A DNA stretch of 64,000 nt from Deinococcales bacterium (GCA_012515535.1 JAAYYF010000139.1:1-64000); one strand, 5' to 3'; positions 35,155 through 46,069 are shown, counted from the first letter of the stretch. The notes: generated by a model not told the origin, from the letters alone. Numbers and translations are program-made.

Positions 35155-36593
35155 CACCACGACGCCACGACCTGGCACGGCCGACGGCCGCGGCCCGCGC
35201 GCCGCTCGCGTGGGCCCTCACCGCCCTGCTGCTGCTGCCGGTGGCGCTCGCCACCACGTACCTCGAGCGCACGCCCGAGGAGATGGCGCTGGCGGCCGCC
35301 CAGGTCTTCGTGGGCACCGTCGCCACCGTGACCGTGACCGACGAGGGCGGCACGCCCTGGACCGAGGTGACCTTCACCGACCTCGAGTGGGTGGCCAACG
35401 AGCTCGCCGACGACGAGGACGACGGCGACGCCGCGCCCAGCTCGGTGACGCTGCGCTTCCTGGGGGGCGCCCTGCCGAGCGGCGAGCGCCTCACCGTCAG
35501 CGGCCTGCCGCGCTACGTGGAGGGTCAGCGGGTGCTGCTGTTCGCCTACGACGCCCCCGGCGCCGCCTCGCCGGTGGTGGGCGTGCGGCAGGGCAGCTGG
35601 ACCCTCGAGGTGGCCGGGGCGCGGAGCGAGGACGGCGACTACCTGACGGTGCCGGCCGAGGGCCGCCTGCAGCGCGGCGCCACCGGCGCGAGCGTGGAGG
35701 AGGTCGTGGCCGCCGTGCGGGCGCTGCGCGAAGCCGGCAGCCTGCCCGAGGGCCCACCGCCCGCCCCCGCGGAGCCCGATGCCGGGCCGGACGCGGCCGG
35801 CGAGCCCGACGGGACGCCCGAGGAGGCGCCCGCCGCCGAGGCGTCCGACGTGGACCCGGAGGGGCCGGAGGCCGCGGACGCCGCCGGCGCGACGCCCCCG
35901 GAGCCGGCAGGAGCGGACGGACCGGAGGCGCCGGCCGTCGAACCGGAGGCTCCCGGCGCCGCCGCTCCCCCCGACCTGCCGCCGCTCGTGGTGCGCTACG
36001 CCGTCGACGAGAGCGGCGGCCCGCTGCTGCTCTCCACCGCCGTCAACCGCGCGGCCGCGGCGTGGGAGGCGGCCGCCTCGGGCGCCGTCGAGCTGGCGCC
36101 GGCTGAGCCCGACGAGGCGGGCAGCGCCCCCGTCCACGAGGTCGGCTACGGCCCGGCGGAGCTGTTCGGCCCCGACGCGCTCTCGCTCACCCTGAGCCGC
36201 AGCGGCTCGGCTGGCACCGAGGTGCTGGTGTCGCCCTCCGCCGGCAGCCTGCTCGAGCCGGTGCTCGTCCACGAGCTGGGGGTGCTGATCGGCCTGCCGG
36301 AGACGGACGCCGGGGTCATGAGCCACGCGGTGGTGGCGGGCGCCGTCGCGCCCACCGAGGCCGACGTCGCGGCCCTCGACGCCCTGCGCACCTTCCGGCC
36401 CGAGGACCTCAACCGCGACGGGGTGGTCGACTTCTACGACCTGGACGTGCTCGCCCGCAGCTTCGGCGCTAGCGGCGTGAACCTGGCGGCCGACCTGAAC
36501 GGCGACGGGCAGGTGGACGCGGCCGACCTGGCGCTGCTCGAGGCGGCCTACCGCTTCCTGCCGCCGAGCGAGCAGCCGCCCACGCCGCGCTGA
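35151..36593 (+). CDS. Secreted dockerin protein with a degenerate matrixin-like domain
   Basis: The 480-residue protein has an N-terminal signal segment (LTALLLLPVALA). Residues about 40-150 form the beta domain usually found before bacterial matrixins. A Pro/Glu/Ala-rich linker follows (about 195-275). Residues 280-415 follow the matrixin pattern, but the zinc motif reads HELGVLIGLPE (374-384) where HExxHxxGxxH is expected, and a Met turn (GVMSH) remains. Two calcium-binding dockerin repeats close the protein: DLNRDGVVD (419-427) and DLNGDGQVD (448-456). It likely docks onto the preceding lipoprotein and is probably not a protease. Confidence 0.8.
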   Translation: MTPRRHDLARPTAAARAPLAWALTALLLLPVALATTYLERTPEEMALAAAQVFVGTVATVTVTDEGGTPWTEVTFTDLEWVANELADDEDDGDAAPSSVTLRFLGGALPSGERLTVSGLPRYVEGQRVLLFAYDAPGAASPVVGVRQGSWTLEVAGARSEDGDYLTVPAEGRLQRGATGASVEEVVAAVRALREAGSLPEGPPPAPAEPDAGPDAAGEPDGTPEEAPAAEASDVDPEGPEAADAAGATPPEPAGADGPEAPAVEPEAPGAAAPPDLPPLVVRYAVDESGGPLLLSTAVNRAAAAWEAAASGAVELAPAEPDEAGSAPVHEVGYGPAELFGPDALSLTLSRSGSAGTEVLVSPSAGSLLEPVLVHELGVLIGLPETDAGVMSHAVVAGAVAPTEADVAALDALRTFRPEDLNRDGVVDFYDLDVLARSFGASGVNLAADLNGDGQVDAADLALLEAAYRFLPPSEQPPTPR

Positions 36594-36615
36594 GCCCGGA
36601 GGCGGCGCCCGCGGG

Positions 36616-38505
36616 TCAGACCAGGGCGCCGGCGTCGGTGGCGGCGCGCGCCAGGAACAGCACGGCCACCTCGGACTCGCCGCGCGCGAACACCAGGGTG
36701 CCGTCCGGCCGCGGGGTGATCAGGTACTGCGTGAACGAGCCCAGCACCTGACCGGGCACCATCGCCACGAGGCTCGCTTGCGCCTCCGAGCCGCGGCCCC
36801 GGTACTGGCGCACGGTGATGCGGTGGCCGCCGACCTCGAAGGTGAGGGGCTCGCCGGTGAGGGGCTGCACCTCGTGCTCGGTGGCGCCGGAGGCGGCGAT
36901 GACCTCGCTGAGGTCGTGGGCGTCGCCCTCCAGGCTCGCCAGGATGCGGGTCACGAGACCCTCGACGGCGTGGTCCACCAGGCCCACGCCAGCGGCGCGC
37001 GCCGAGCCCCTCAGCAGGCCGTCGATCGCCTTCGCGCGGTCGGGCGCGCGCGCCGTGACCACCCCAGCGCGCGTGATGGCCTGCGCGACGACCTCGTGCG
37101 GCTCGCCGCGCACGTTGTTGGCGAGGACCTTGAGCGTCGCGAGCATCTCCTCCGACTGCTGGTCGGTGAGCACGTACGCCGACACCAGGGCGTCGGCGAG
37201 CCGGGCCGCCAGCGACTTCTCGAGGTCGCGGAAGCGCACGTGGACGTAGTCGCCCTCGCGGTAGGTGGCCACCCAGGTGCGGTCGCGCTTGAGGACGTTG
37301 GTGCCCTCCAGCTCCATCTCGTGGCCGTCGACGTAGAGCGTGCGCGAGGCGCCCACGCCCGCGATGGCGAGGTCGTGGCCCGCCAGGTTGAGCCGCACCG
37401 GGCCTACCATGCGGATGGTCACGGCGGTGGCGTCGGGCGGCACCTTCTCCCAGCGCAGGATGGGGTTGGCTCCGAACAGCACGCCGCCCTCCAGCTGCGG
37501 GCCGCTGGCGCGCCCCCCGACGTTCGTGGGCAGGTACTCGGCGAGGCGGTCGAAGAAGTTGATGGCCAGCTCGCGGAAGGCGGCCGTCTCCTGCTGGAAG
37601 GCCTGGCGCTCGGTGCGCTCGCGCGCAGCCACCTCGATGAGGCGGGCCTCGAGCTGACGCCGCTGCTTGGCCTTCTCCTCCTCGGGCAGGCGCTCCTTCA
37701 CGAGCTCCTGGATGGCCAGCTTCAGCTGGCGGCTGGTGACGTCGTTCGGCGAGCTCGGCGCCAGCCGCCCGGCGTACGGGTCTGCGGCCACGGTGAGGGC
37801 CGCCTGGCGCACGTAGGCGAAGGCGCCGCCCTCGTTGATCGTCAGGGCCGGCAGCGGGTTGCCGGGCTTGCCCAGCGTCATGATCAGGTTGATCAGCTCG
37901 CGCGCGATCTCGGCGAGGGCGTCGATGTCCGAGAGGGCCACCAGCGGGTCGCGCAGCCCCGGGATCGGCTCCACCACGCGGAACCTGCGCAGCTCCACGT
38001 CCTTGCCGAAGGTGCTGCGGTCGGAGTTGCGGTGCAGGTTCTGCAGCACCCCGAACATCAGGCGCGCCGTGCGACGCTCCGGCTCGGCCCGCCAGCCGGC
38101 GGCGACGCGCATGACGAACTCCTCGAGGTCGTCCCACCACACCCGGCGCGCCAGGCTGAGGAGCACCGCCTGCTCGGCGCGCTCCTCGGGCGTGGTCGCC
38201 AGGCTCTCGGCGCGCAGCGGCTCGGGCGCGTCCGCCACCTCGACCGCCGCCTCGTCGTCGAGCACCAGGGCGTTGAGGCTCGGCACCTGCCTGGCGGCGG
38301 GCCGGTCGGACAGCGTGGCGAGGTCGCGGCTCACGGCCTCGAGGCGTTGGCGCTGCTCGCTGCTCAGCCGGTCCTGTTCCCGGCTCAGCAGCGCCAGCAG
38401 GTCCCAGAGGGACGACGTACCGCCTCGAACGGTGCGTTTGGCGCGGTACTCCTCGACCTTGTACTCGAGGAGCTCGAGCGCGATGCTCTCCAGGCTAGGG
38501 AACAC
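36616..38505 (-). CDS. Unrecognised 629-residue protein
   Basis: I do not recognise the family. The N-terminal 70 residues are helical (LELLEYKVEEYRAKR, LSREQDRLSSEQRQRLEAV). A highly charged helix spans about 268-312. The C-terminal half mixes beta-rich stretches such as VTIRMVGPVRLNLAGHDL with helices. No signal peptide or membrane segment is visible. The GTG start at 38505 lies 6 bases after TATACT, a clear leaderless arrangement. It is flanked by unrelated genes and ends convergently, 22 bases from the dockerin gene. Confidence 0.85.
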   Translation of the reverse strand: MFPSLESIALELLEYKVEEYRAKRTVRGGTSSLWDLLALLSREQDRLSSEQRQRLEAVSRDLATLSDRPAARQVPSLNALVLDDEAAVEVADAPEPLRAESLATTPEERAEQAVLLSLARRVWWDDLEEFVMRVAAGWRAEPERRTARLMFGVLQNLHRNSDRSTFGKDVELRRFRVVEPIPGLRDPLVALSDIDALAEIARELINLIMTLGKPGNPLPALTINEGGAFAYVRQAALTVAADPYAGRLAPSSPNDVTSRQLKLAIQELVKERLPEEEKAKQRRQLEARLIEVAARERTERQAFQQETAAFRELAINFFDRLAEYLPTNVGGRASGPQLEGGVLFGANPILRWEKVPPDATAVTIRMVGPVRLNLAGHDLAIAGVGASRTLYVDGHEMELEGTNVLKRDRTWVATYREGDYVHVRFRDLEKSLAARLADALVSAYVLTDQQSEEMLATLKVLANNVRGEPHEVVAQAITRAGVVTARAPDRAKAIDGLLRGSARAAGVGLVDHAVEGLVTRILASLEGDAHDLSEVIAASGATEHEVQPLTGEPLTFEVGGHRITVRQYRGRGSEAQASLVAMVPGQVLGSFTQYLITPRPDGTLVFARGESEVAVLFLARAATDAGALV

Positions 38506-38511
38506 CCCGCC

Positions 38512-38517
38512 AGTATA
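38512..38517 (-). promoter_or_regulatory. -10 box for a leaderless transcript of the 629-residue protein gene
   Basis: TATACT on the minus strand ends 6 bases before the GTG start, leaving no room for a ribosome-binding site. Confidence 0.6.
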
Positions 38518-38555
38518 AGTTCAAGCGCCGCCCGGCGCCATCCGCGCCGGAGCGG

Positions 38556-39797
<1,242 letters not shown>

Positions 39798-39850
39798 CGT
39801 TCGCTCCTGTCCGTGCCGAGGACGCCGTGGGGGCGGCGTCGTCGCTGATC

Positions 39851-39885
39851 GTACCGACCGGTATATCCGACTGCCGTACCGACCG
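39851..39885. repeat. Pair of direct GTACCGACCG repeats in the aminotransferase promoter region
   Basis: The 10-base sequence occurs at 39851-39860 and 39876-39885, 25 bases apart, with a third partial copy (TCCGACTGCC) between. A TATACC -10-like box on the minus strand lies between them (39860-39865). This looks like a tandem operator. Confidence 0.45.
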
Positions 39886-39922
39886 TTCTACTCATGGAGG
39901 CTCCCGCGCTCGGCCCGCCCCG

Positions 39923-40636
39923 TCACACGCCCACCGCGACCATGCACAGCGGCCACTCGCCGCGTCCGTCGAGGCCCAGGAGGGCGGCGACGTCCTCGTC
40001 GTAGAAGTCGGTGATGAGGTGGGTGGCGAGCCCGAGCGCGGCGCCCGCCAGCACCAGGTTCTGCGCCGCCGCGCCGGCGTCGAGCAGCGCGTAGCGGTAG
40101 GCGCGCGCGCCGTCGACCACCCGGTGGCGCGCCGGCAGCCCGGTGAGGCACAGCACCGCCGCCTGCGCCTCGGCCTCGACCGGGCCCAGCAGGCTGCCCC
40201 GGAAGGCGTCGAGCGGGCTGTCGAGGTCGAGCTGGTAGAGGGCGTGCTCGCGCGGGTTGTAGTGGTAGCTGCCCTTGAACAGGTCCTGCACGTCGAGCGC
40301 CAGCAGGTACGCCTCCAGCGAGGAGGCCTCCTGCGACGTGGTGTGGGTGCGCTCGTGGCCGAAGGTGAAGCCGAAGCCGCTCCACAGCACCTGCGAGAGG
40401 TGGCCCTGCTCGAGCCTCCCCCCTTCCGCCACGCCGCCACGCTCGCGGGCCAGCACCGACCACAGGCCGCTACCGCCCTTCAGCTGCGGCGCGGGCAGGG
40501 CGGCGACCTCCTCGGGGTTGGCGTAGACCTTGAAGGGCGGCGCGACACGGGTGCGGCTCGCGGGCAGCTGGCCGCGCCGGTAGCTCATCTGCTCGTGGAT
40601 CTCCGCCCCGTTGGTGCGGCTCTTGCTTCGTGTCAC
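39923..40636 (-). CDS. SagB-type nitroreductase-like oxidoreductase
   Basis: The 237-residue protein has the SagB pattern: a Ser/Arg start followed by [26 protein letters not shown], a central [13 protein letters not shown] and a C-terminal [21 protein letters not shown]. SagB enzymes use FMN to oxidise azolines to azoles in peptides, but stand-alone members are common and may act on other substrates. No cyclodehydratase, precursor peptide or exporter is nearby. The GTG at 40636 has GGGAG upstream. Confidence 0.85.
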   Translation of the reverse strand: MTRSKSRTNGAEIHEQMSYRRGQLPASRTRVAPPFKVYANPEEVAALPAPQLKGGSGLWSVLARERGGVAEGGRLEQGHLSQVLWSGFGFTFGHERTHTTSQEASSLEAYLLALDVQDLFKGSYHYNPREHALYQLDLDSPLDAFRGSLLGPVEAEAQAAVLCLTGLPARHRVVDGARAYRYALLDAGAAAQNLVLAGAALGLATHLITDFYDEDVAALLGLDGRGEWPLCMVAVGV

Positions 40637-40653
40637 CGCTGCTCCCGGCCCGG

Positions 40654-40659
40654 AGTCTA
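40654..40659 (-). promoter_or_regulatory. -10 box of the SagB-type gene
   Basis: TAGACT on the minus strand lies 17 bases before the GTG start; a GGGAG ribosome-binding site lies in between. Confidence 0.45.
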
Positions 40660-40686
40660 GCATCGGGCCGCCCCGTCCCCAGGCGT

Positions 40687-40692
40687 TATGCT
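40687..40692 (+). promoter_or_regulatory. -10 box upstream of the thioesterase gene
   Basis: TATGCT ends 5 bases before an ATG at 40698 that opens a 13-codon frame, and 43 bases before the thioesterase start. Confidence 0.5.
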
Positions 40693-40697
40693 GGCGT

Positions 40698-40739
40698 ATG
40701 GACACGCAGCCGGCAGCCCCGGTGCGGCGAGGCAGATGA
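40698..40739 (+). CDS. Possible 13-residue leader peptide coupled to the thioesterase gene
   Basis: The frame reads [13 protein letters not shown] and its TGA overlaps the thioesterase ATG as ATGA. A TANNNT box sits directly upstream, so ribosomes could load on a leaderless mRNA and reinitiate at the thioesterase. The peptide itself has no recognisable function. Confidence 0.35.
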   Translation: MDTQPAAPVRRGR

Positions 40740-41131
40740 AGCTCAGGGTCAGGTTCGCGGAAACGGATCAGATGGGGGTGGCGCACCACAGCGCGTACGT
40801 GGTGTGGCTCGAGGCCGCCCGTGTCGAGTGGCTGCGCCGCCGCGGCCTCAGCTACCGCGAGATGGAGGAGGCCGGCCTGTCGCTGGCGGTCTCGCGCCTG
40901 GAGGTCACCTACCGCGCCGCCGTCTACTTCGACGACGAGCTGACCCTCGTCCCGCGCCTCGAGTCCGTCCGCAGCCGCCGCGTCGCCTACAGCTACCGCG
41001 TCGAGCGCGACGGCCTGCTCGTGGCCACAGCCGTCACCGAGCACGTGCCCACCGACCGCAGCGGACGCGCCACCACCGTCCCGGCGCGCTGGCTCGAGCC
41101 GATGCTCGACCTGCTCGCCAACGACCCCTGA
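40736..41131 (+). CDS. Acyl-CoA thioesterase, YbgC/4-HBT hotdog family
   Basis: The 131-residue hotdog-fold protein has the catalytic motif [20 protein letters not shown], with the Asp used for thioester hydrolysis. The ATG at 40736 is chosen because VRFAETD should lie near the N-terminus and a GAGG stands upstream. The in-frame ATG at 40688 would overlap the -10 box. Its acyl substrate is not readable. guaB follows 22 bases later. Confidence 0.9.
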   Translation: MKLRVRFAETDQMGVAHHSAYVVWLEAARVEWLRRRGLSYREMEEAGLSLAVSRLEVTYRAAVYFDDELTLVPRLESVRSRRVAYSYRVERDGLLVATAVTEHVPTDRSGRATTVPARWLEPMLDLLANDP

Positions 41132-41150
41132 ACCCCACGCCCCGAGGTGA

Positions 41151-42668
<1,518 letters not shown>

Positions 42669-42692
42669 GCCGCCGCGCGGCGGGGCAGGGGC

Positions 42693-44276
42693 TCAGACGC
42701 GCAGCTCCTGCTCCCCGCTCGGCTCGAGCGCCAGGAAGCGCTCCAGCAGCGGCTCCAGGCCGAACTTCAGGGCGTGGCTGAAGGGGGTCAGCACGCGCTC
42801 GGCGGGCTGGCCCAGCGGCAGCAGGTGCGCCTCGAGCCGCGCGAACTGCCGGCGGGTGGTGGCGTCGCGCTCGGCCAGCGCCGCGGCGCTCTTGTCGCGC
42901 AGGCGGCGCAGCGTCAGCTCCAGGTGCCGGCGGCCGCGCTCCACGGTGCCGCCCAGCGTGGGGTCGATGCCCTGCACCTCGCCGAGCAGGCGCTCGAAGG
43001 TCTCCTCCACCTGCTCGACCGCCGACCCGAAACGCTCCGCGAAGCCGTGGCGCTCGAGGAGCACGCGCTCGAGCTCGGCGCGCGGGGCGCCGCGGAAGCG
43101 TACGGCGCTGAGCCCGTACCGCTCGAGCAGACGCTGCGCCGCCGGCTCCAGCACCGTGGCCACCGCCCGCGGCCAGGCCAGCGGCATGGCCACGCCGTGC
43201 GCACGGTAGACGCCGCGCAGCTGCGCCACGTAACGGAGCTCGCCGGGGCCGAACACCGCCACCGCCGTGGGCAGCAGCGCGTCCTGCACGACGGGCCTGA
43301 GGCCCGCGGCCGGCGTGATCAGCGTGGGGTCGTCCTCCAGCCGCGCCAGCAGCTCGGCGCGGCTCAGCTCGCGGCCCTCCGCGAAGAACGAGCGCCCCTG
43401 GAGGCGCAGCAGCACCCGGCGCGGCAGGCCGGCGCCGGGCAGCTCCAGGAACAGGTTCGTGGCGTTCGCGCCGCGCCCCAGCTGCGGCTCGAAGCCGAGC
43501 GCCGCCAGGCGGTCGCCGGCCTCGTTGATCGCCGCCGTGCTGCGGCCCGGCTGCTCGAGCTCGGCCCGCAGCACGCCGGTCGTGAGCGCAGCCAGGTCGG
43601 GCTGCAGCGGGTCGACGGGCACCAGGCCCTCCTCGCCGAGGAGGCGCATCAGGACGGCCCCGAACCAGTCGCTGAAGGTGGCCACCGAGGCGGCGGTCTC
43701 CTCGAGCAGCGCCGTGACCTCGGGCAGGAAGCGCGGCGCCGGGGAGCAGGCCGCGAGGCCAGCCAGCACCTGGCTCACCATGGCACGGCTCAGCGGCACG
43801 CGGCCCACGGGCACGTCGCGCGGCAGCTCGACCGCCAGGCGATGCAGCGCCTCGTCGCCGTCGAGCACGTAGGTGTGGTCGACCTCGGCCGTGTCGTGGT
43901 CCTGGGTAGCGAGCCAGAACACCGGCACCACCGGGCGCTCGGGCGTGTCGAGCTGCCGCGCCAGGCGGATGGCGGTCACGGCCTTGGAGAGCGTGAAGGT
44001 GGGGCCCAGCAGCAGCCCGGTCTGCTGGCCGGTGACCACGGCCCGCGCCTGCGGGTGCCGCAGCTTCTCGACGTTCTCGAGCACGGCCGCCGGGGCGCCC
44101 AGCTTCCGGGCGTACCGCTCCAGGGCGCGCGCCAGGCGCTCACGGTCGACGGGGCGGTCGAGCGTCAGCGCGGCGGCGGTGTCGCCGGGCGGCAGCTCGA
44201 AGAAGTCGGCCAGCGCACCGCTGCCGTAAGCAGCGGTGAAGTCGGTGGGGAGACGGTGCGTCGGCTCGGGTGACAC
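42693..44276 (-). CDS. bshC: Bacillithiol biosynthesis cysteine-adding enzyme BshC
   Basis: BshC joins cysteine to GlcN-malate to complete bacillithiol, the low-molecular-weight thiol of firmicutes and Deinococcota. The 527-residue protein has the hallmark VVTGQQTGLLLGP (81-91), FWLATQDHDTAEVDHTYV, and a long C-terminal coiled coil. The GTG at 44276 lies 5 bases after TAAGCT, so the mRNA may be leaderless. bshA and bshB are not in the window. Confidence 0.95.
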   Translation of the reverse strand: MSPEPTHRLPTDFTAAYGSGALADFFELPPGDTAAALTLDRPVDRERLARALERYARKLGAPAAVLENVEKLRHPQARAVVTGQQTGLLLGPTFTLSKAVTAIRLARQLDTPERPVVPVFWLATQDHDTAEVDHTYVLDGDEALHRLAVELPRDVPVGRVPLSRAMVSQVLAGLAACSPAPRFLPEVTALLEETAASVATFSDWFGAVLMRLLGEEGLVPVDPLQPDLAALTTGVLRAELEQPGRSTAAINEAGDRLAALGFEPQLGRGANATNLFLELPGAGLPRRVLLRLQGRSFFAEGRELSRAELLARLEDDPTLITPAAGLRPVVQDALLPTAVAVFGPGELRYVAQLRGVYRAHGVAMPLAWPRAVATVLEPAAQRLLERYGLSAVRFRGAPRAELERVLLERHGFAERFGSAVEQVEETFERLLGEVQGIDPTLGGTVERGRRHLELTLRRLRDKSAAALAERDATTRRQFARLEAHLLPLGQPAERVLTPFSHALKFGLEPLLERFLALEPSGEQELRV

Positions 44277-44281
44277 ACGGC

Positions 44282-44287
44282 AGCTTA
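44282..44287 (-). promoter_or_regulatory. -10 box for a leaderless bshC transcript
   Basis: TAAGCT on the minus strand ends 5 bases before the bshC GTG. Confidence 0.45.
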
Positions 44288-44347
44288 CATAGCGGCCAGG
44301 CGGCGCATGTGGCCTAGGGCGACGGCGCGGGGCCGGTGCGCGCGTGT

Positions 44348-44392
44348 TACACTCCAGCGCGCCGAGCGCCGGGCGACGCCCGCTCGCGCTGG
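44348..44392 (+). promoter_or_regulatory. -10 box and leader hairpin of the ComB-family gene
   Basis: TACACT (44348-44353) is followed by a strong interrupted stem in which CCAGCGC (44354 onward) pairs with GCGCTGG ending at 44392, with GAGC/GCTC and GGGC/GCCC inside. It would fold at the very 5' end of the mRNA, about 60 bases before the start codon. Confidence 0.4.
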
Positions 44393-44453
44393 AGGGGCCG
44401 CCGGCGCGCGCTCCGCCACCGGTGCCCGGCAGAACGGCCGGCGAGGGACCCCA

Positions 44454-45182
44454 GTGACCATCGAGCTGAACACCGATCTAGTACCGTCAGGTCCGTACCA
44501 CGACGTCGTGGTGCTGATCGACGTGCTGCGGACCTGCACCGTGGCGCCGCTGCTCTTCGACGTGGGCGTCGAGGAGCTCGCGCTGACCCCTTCGCTACGC
44601 CGCGCGCGCGCCGAGGGCGGCGCCGGCCGCCTCCTGGTCGGCGAACGCCAGGGCCTCCCGCCCGAGGGCTTCAACCACGGCAACTCCCCGGTGCAGCTCG
44701 CCGACCTCGACCTGCGGGGGCGCTCCGTGGTGATGGTCTCGGAGAACGCCCCGCGCTGGCTCGACCAGCTGGCGGGCAGCCGCGCGGTGCTGCTGGGCTC
44801 GTTGTTCAACGCCGCAGCGGTCGCCGACGCGATCGCGACGCTGAGCCCCCGCCGCGTCGACCTGGTGTGCTCGGGCTTCGCCGGCGAGCCCGACCTCGAC
44901 GACGCCGTGGCCGCCGCGTTCATCGCCCACCTGGTGCAGGAGCGCGCGCCCGAGGCGGCGCTCGTCGGCGCCGCACGCTTCGCCACCACGCTGGCGCGCG
45001 CCCTGCCCGACCCGCTCGACGCCCTGTGGCGCTCGACCGCCGGCCAGTACCTGCGCGCCATCGGGCTCGAGCAGGACATCGCCTTCGCCGCGCGCGTCTC
45101 GGCCTCGAGCAGCGTGCCCCGCCTCGTCCGCATCGAGCCGGGCGAGCCGGCCCCCCTCTACCACTTCGCCGCCGTCGGCTGA
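44454..45182 (+). CDS. 2-phosphosulfolactate phosphatase family protein (ComB-like)
   Basis: The 242-residue protein matches the ComB family: VVVLIDVLRTCTVAPLL near the N-terminus, LLVGERQGLPPEGFNHGNSP and VLLGSLFNAAAVADAI. ComB makes sulfolactate in coenzyme M synthesis in archaea; bacterial homologs without that pathway probably act on other phosphate esters. The GTG at 44454 has GAGGG upstream. It is followed 10 bases later by a glycosyltransferase gene. Confidence 0.85.
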   Translation: MTIELNTDLVPSGPYHDVVVLIDVLRTCTVAPLLFDVGVEELALTPSLRRARAEGGAGRLLVGERQGLPPEGFNHGNSPVQLADLDLRGRSVVMVSENAPRWLDQLAGSRAVLLGSLFNAAAVADAIATLSPRRVDLVCSGFAGEPDLDDAVAAAFIAHLVQERAPEAALVGAARFATTLARALPDPLDALWRSTAGQYLRAIGLEQDIAFAARVSASSSVPRLVRIEPGEPAPLYHFAAVG

Positions 45183-45192
45183 GGCTAGCGGC

Positions 45193-45930
45193 GTGCCCCC
45201 CACCCGCCACCAGGTGCTCGGCTACCCCCTCGACGCCGTCGACATGGACGCCGCCGCCGACTGGGTGCTGCGCCACGTGGCGGCCTCCCGGCACGGGGAG
45301 CCGCGCCCCCGTCTGGTCGTGACCCTCAACCCCGAGATCGTGGTGCAGGCCGAGGGCGACCCGGACCTGGCGGCCGCTCTGCGCGCCGCCGACCTGAGCG
45401 TCGCCGACGGCGTGGGCGTCGCCTGGGCGGCGCGGCGCGCCGGCGTGGCGCTGCCCGGCCGCGTGCCCGGGGTCGACCTCGCCTTCGAGGTGATGCGCCG
45501 TGGCGGCGCCGACCTGCGCGTCTACCTGCTGGGGGCCCGGCCCGGGGTGGCCGAGGCGGCGGCGGCCGAGGCGGCGCGGCGCTACGGCGTGACCGTGGTG
45601 GGCGCCCAGCACGGCTACTTCGACAGTGAGGCGCCGGAGGCCGTGGTGGCGGCGGTGGCGGCGGCGCGCCCCGACCTGCTGCTGGCGGGGCTCGGTGAGG
45701 GTCAGGAGCTCTTCTTGCACCGTCACCGCGGCGCGCTCGGCGCCGGCGTGATGATCGGCGTGGGCGGCACCCTGGACGTGCTCGCCGGCGAGGTCAGGCG
45801 CATGCCGGCCTGGACCAGCCGGCTGGGCATCGAGTGGCTGTTCCGGGTGGGCCTCGACCGCCGCCGCTGGGGGCGCCTGCCGCGCCTGTTCCGCTTCGCC
45901 GGGCTGGTGCTGCGCGGCTTGCCCCGCTAA
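45193..45930 (+). CDS. WecG/TagA/CpsF family glycosyltransferase
   Basis: The 245-residue enzyme adds a sugar (often N-acetylmannosaminuronic acid or ManNAc) to a lipid-linked acceptor in cell-surface polymer synthesis. Family motifs are VVTLNPEIVVQAEGDPDL, LSVADGVGVAWAARRAG, RVPGVDL and GVMIGVGGTLDVLAGEVRRMP with a C-terminal GIEWLFRV. No other polysaccharide gene is adjacent. Confidence 0.93.
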   Translation: MPPTRHQVLGYPLDAVDMDAAADWVLRHVAASRHGEPRPRLVVTLNPEIVVQAEGDPDLAAALRAADLSVADGVGVAWAARRAGVALPGRVPGVDLAFEVMRRGGADLRVYLLGARPGVAEAAAAEAARRYGVTVVGAQHGYFDSEAPEAVVAAVAAARPDLLLAGLGEGQELFLHRHRGALGAGVMIGVGGTLDVLAGEVRRMPAWTSRLGIEWLFRVGLDRRRWGRLPRLFRFAGLVLRGLPR

Positions 45931-45948
45931 CGGCGCCGCTGCTAAGAT
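45919..45948 (+). promoter_or_regulatory. Promoter of the tRNA-Leu-secG unit
   Basis: TTGCCC (45919-45924) and TAAGAT (45943-45948) are 18 bases apart, partly inside the end of the glycosyltransferase gene. The tRNA starts 37 bases after the -10 box. Confidence 0.6.
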
Positions 45949-45985
45949 GCCAAACTGTTCTAGCGCGCCTTCGGGCCGCACCCGG

Positions 45986-46069
45986 GCCGAGATGGCGGAA
46001 CGGTAGACGCAGTTGACTCAAAATCAACCGGGGCGACCCGTGCGGGTTCGAGTCCCGCTCTCGGCACCA
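45986..46069 (+). tRNA. tRNA-Leu (anticodon CAA)
   Basis: A 7-bp acceptor stem (GCCGAGA with TCTCGGC), the anticodon stem GTTGA/TCAAC around loop CTCAAAA, a long class II variable arm and GGTTCGAGTCCC T-arm are all present. The anticodon CAA reads TTG codons. CCA is encoded at 46067-46069 after discriminator A. A leucine tRNA next to secG is a widespread arrangement. Confidence 0.96.

Noticed and set aside
33889-35178. In-frame upstream extension of the GH13 gene
   Set aside because: It would overlap the lipoprotein gene on the other strand and the promoters; the ATG at 33888 has a good ribosome-binding site and the extension has no domain.
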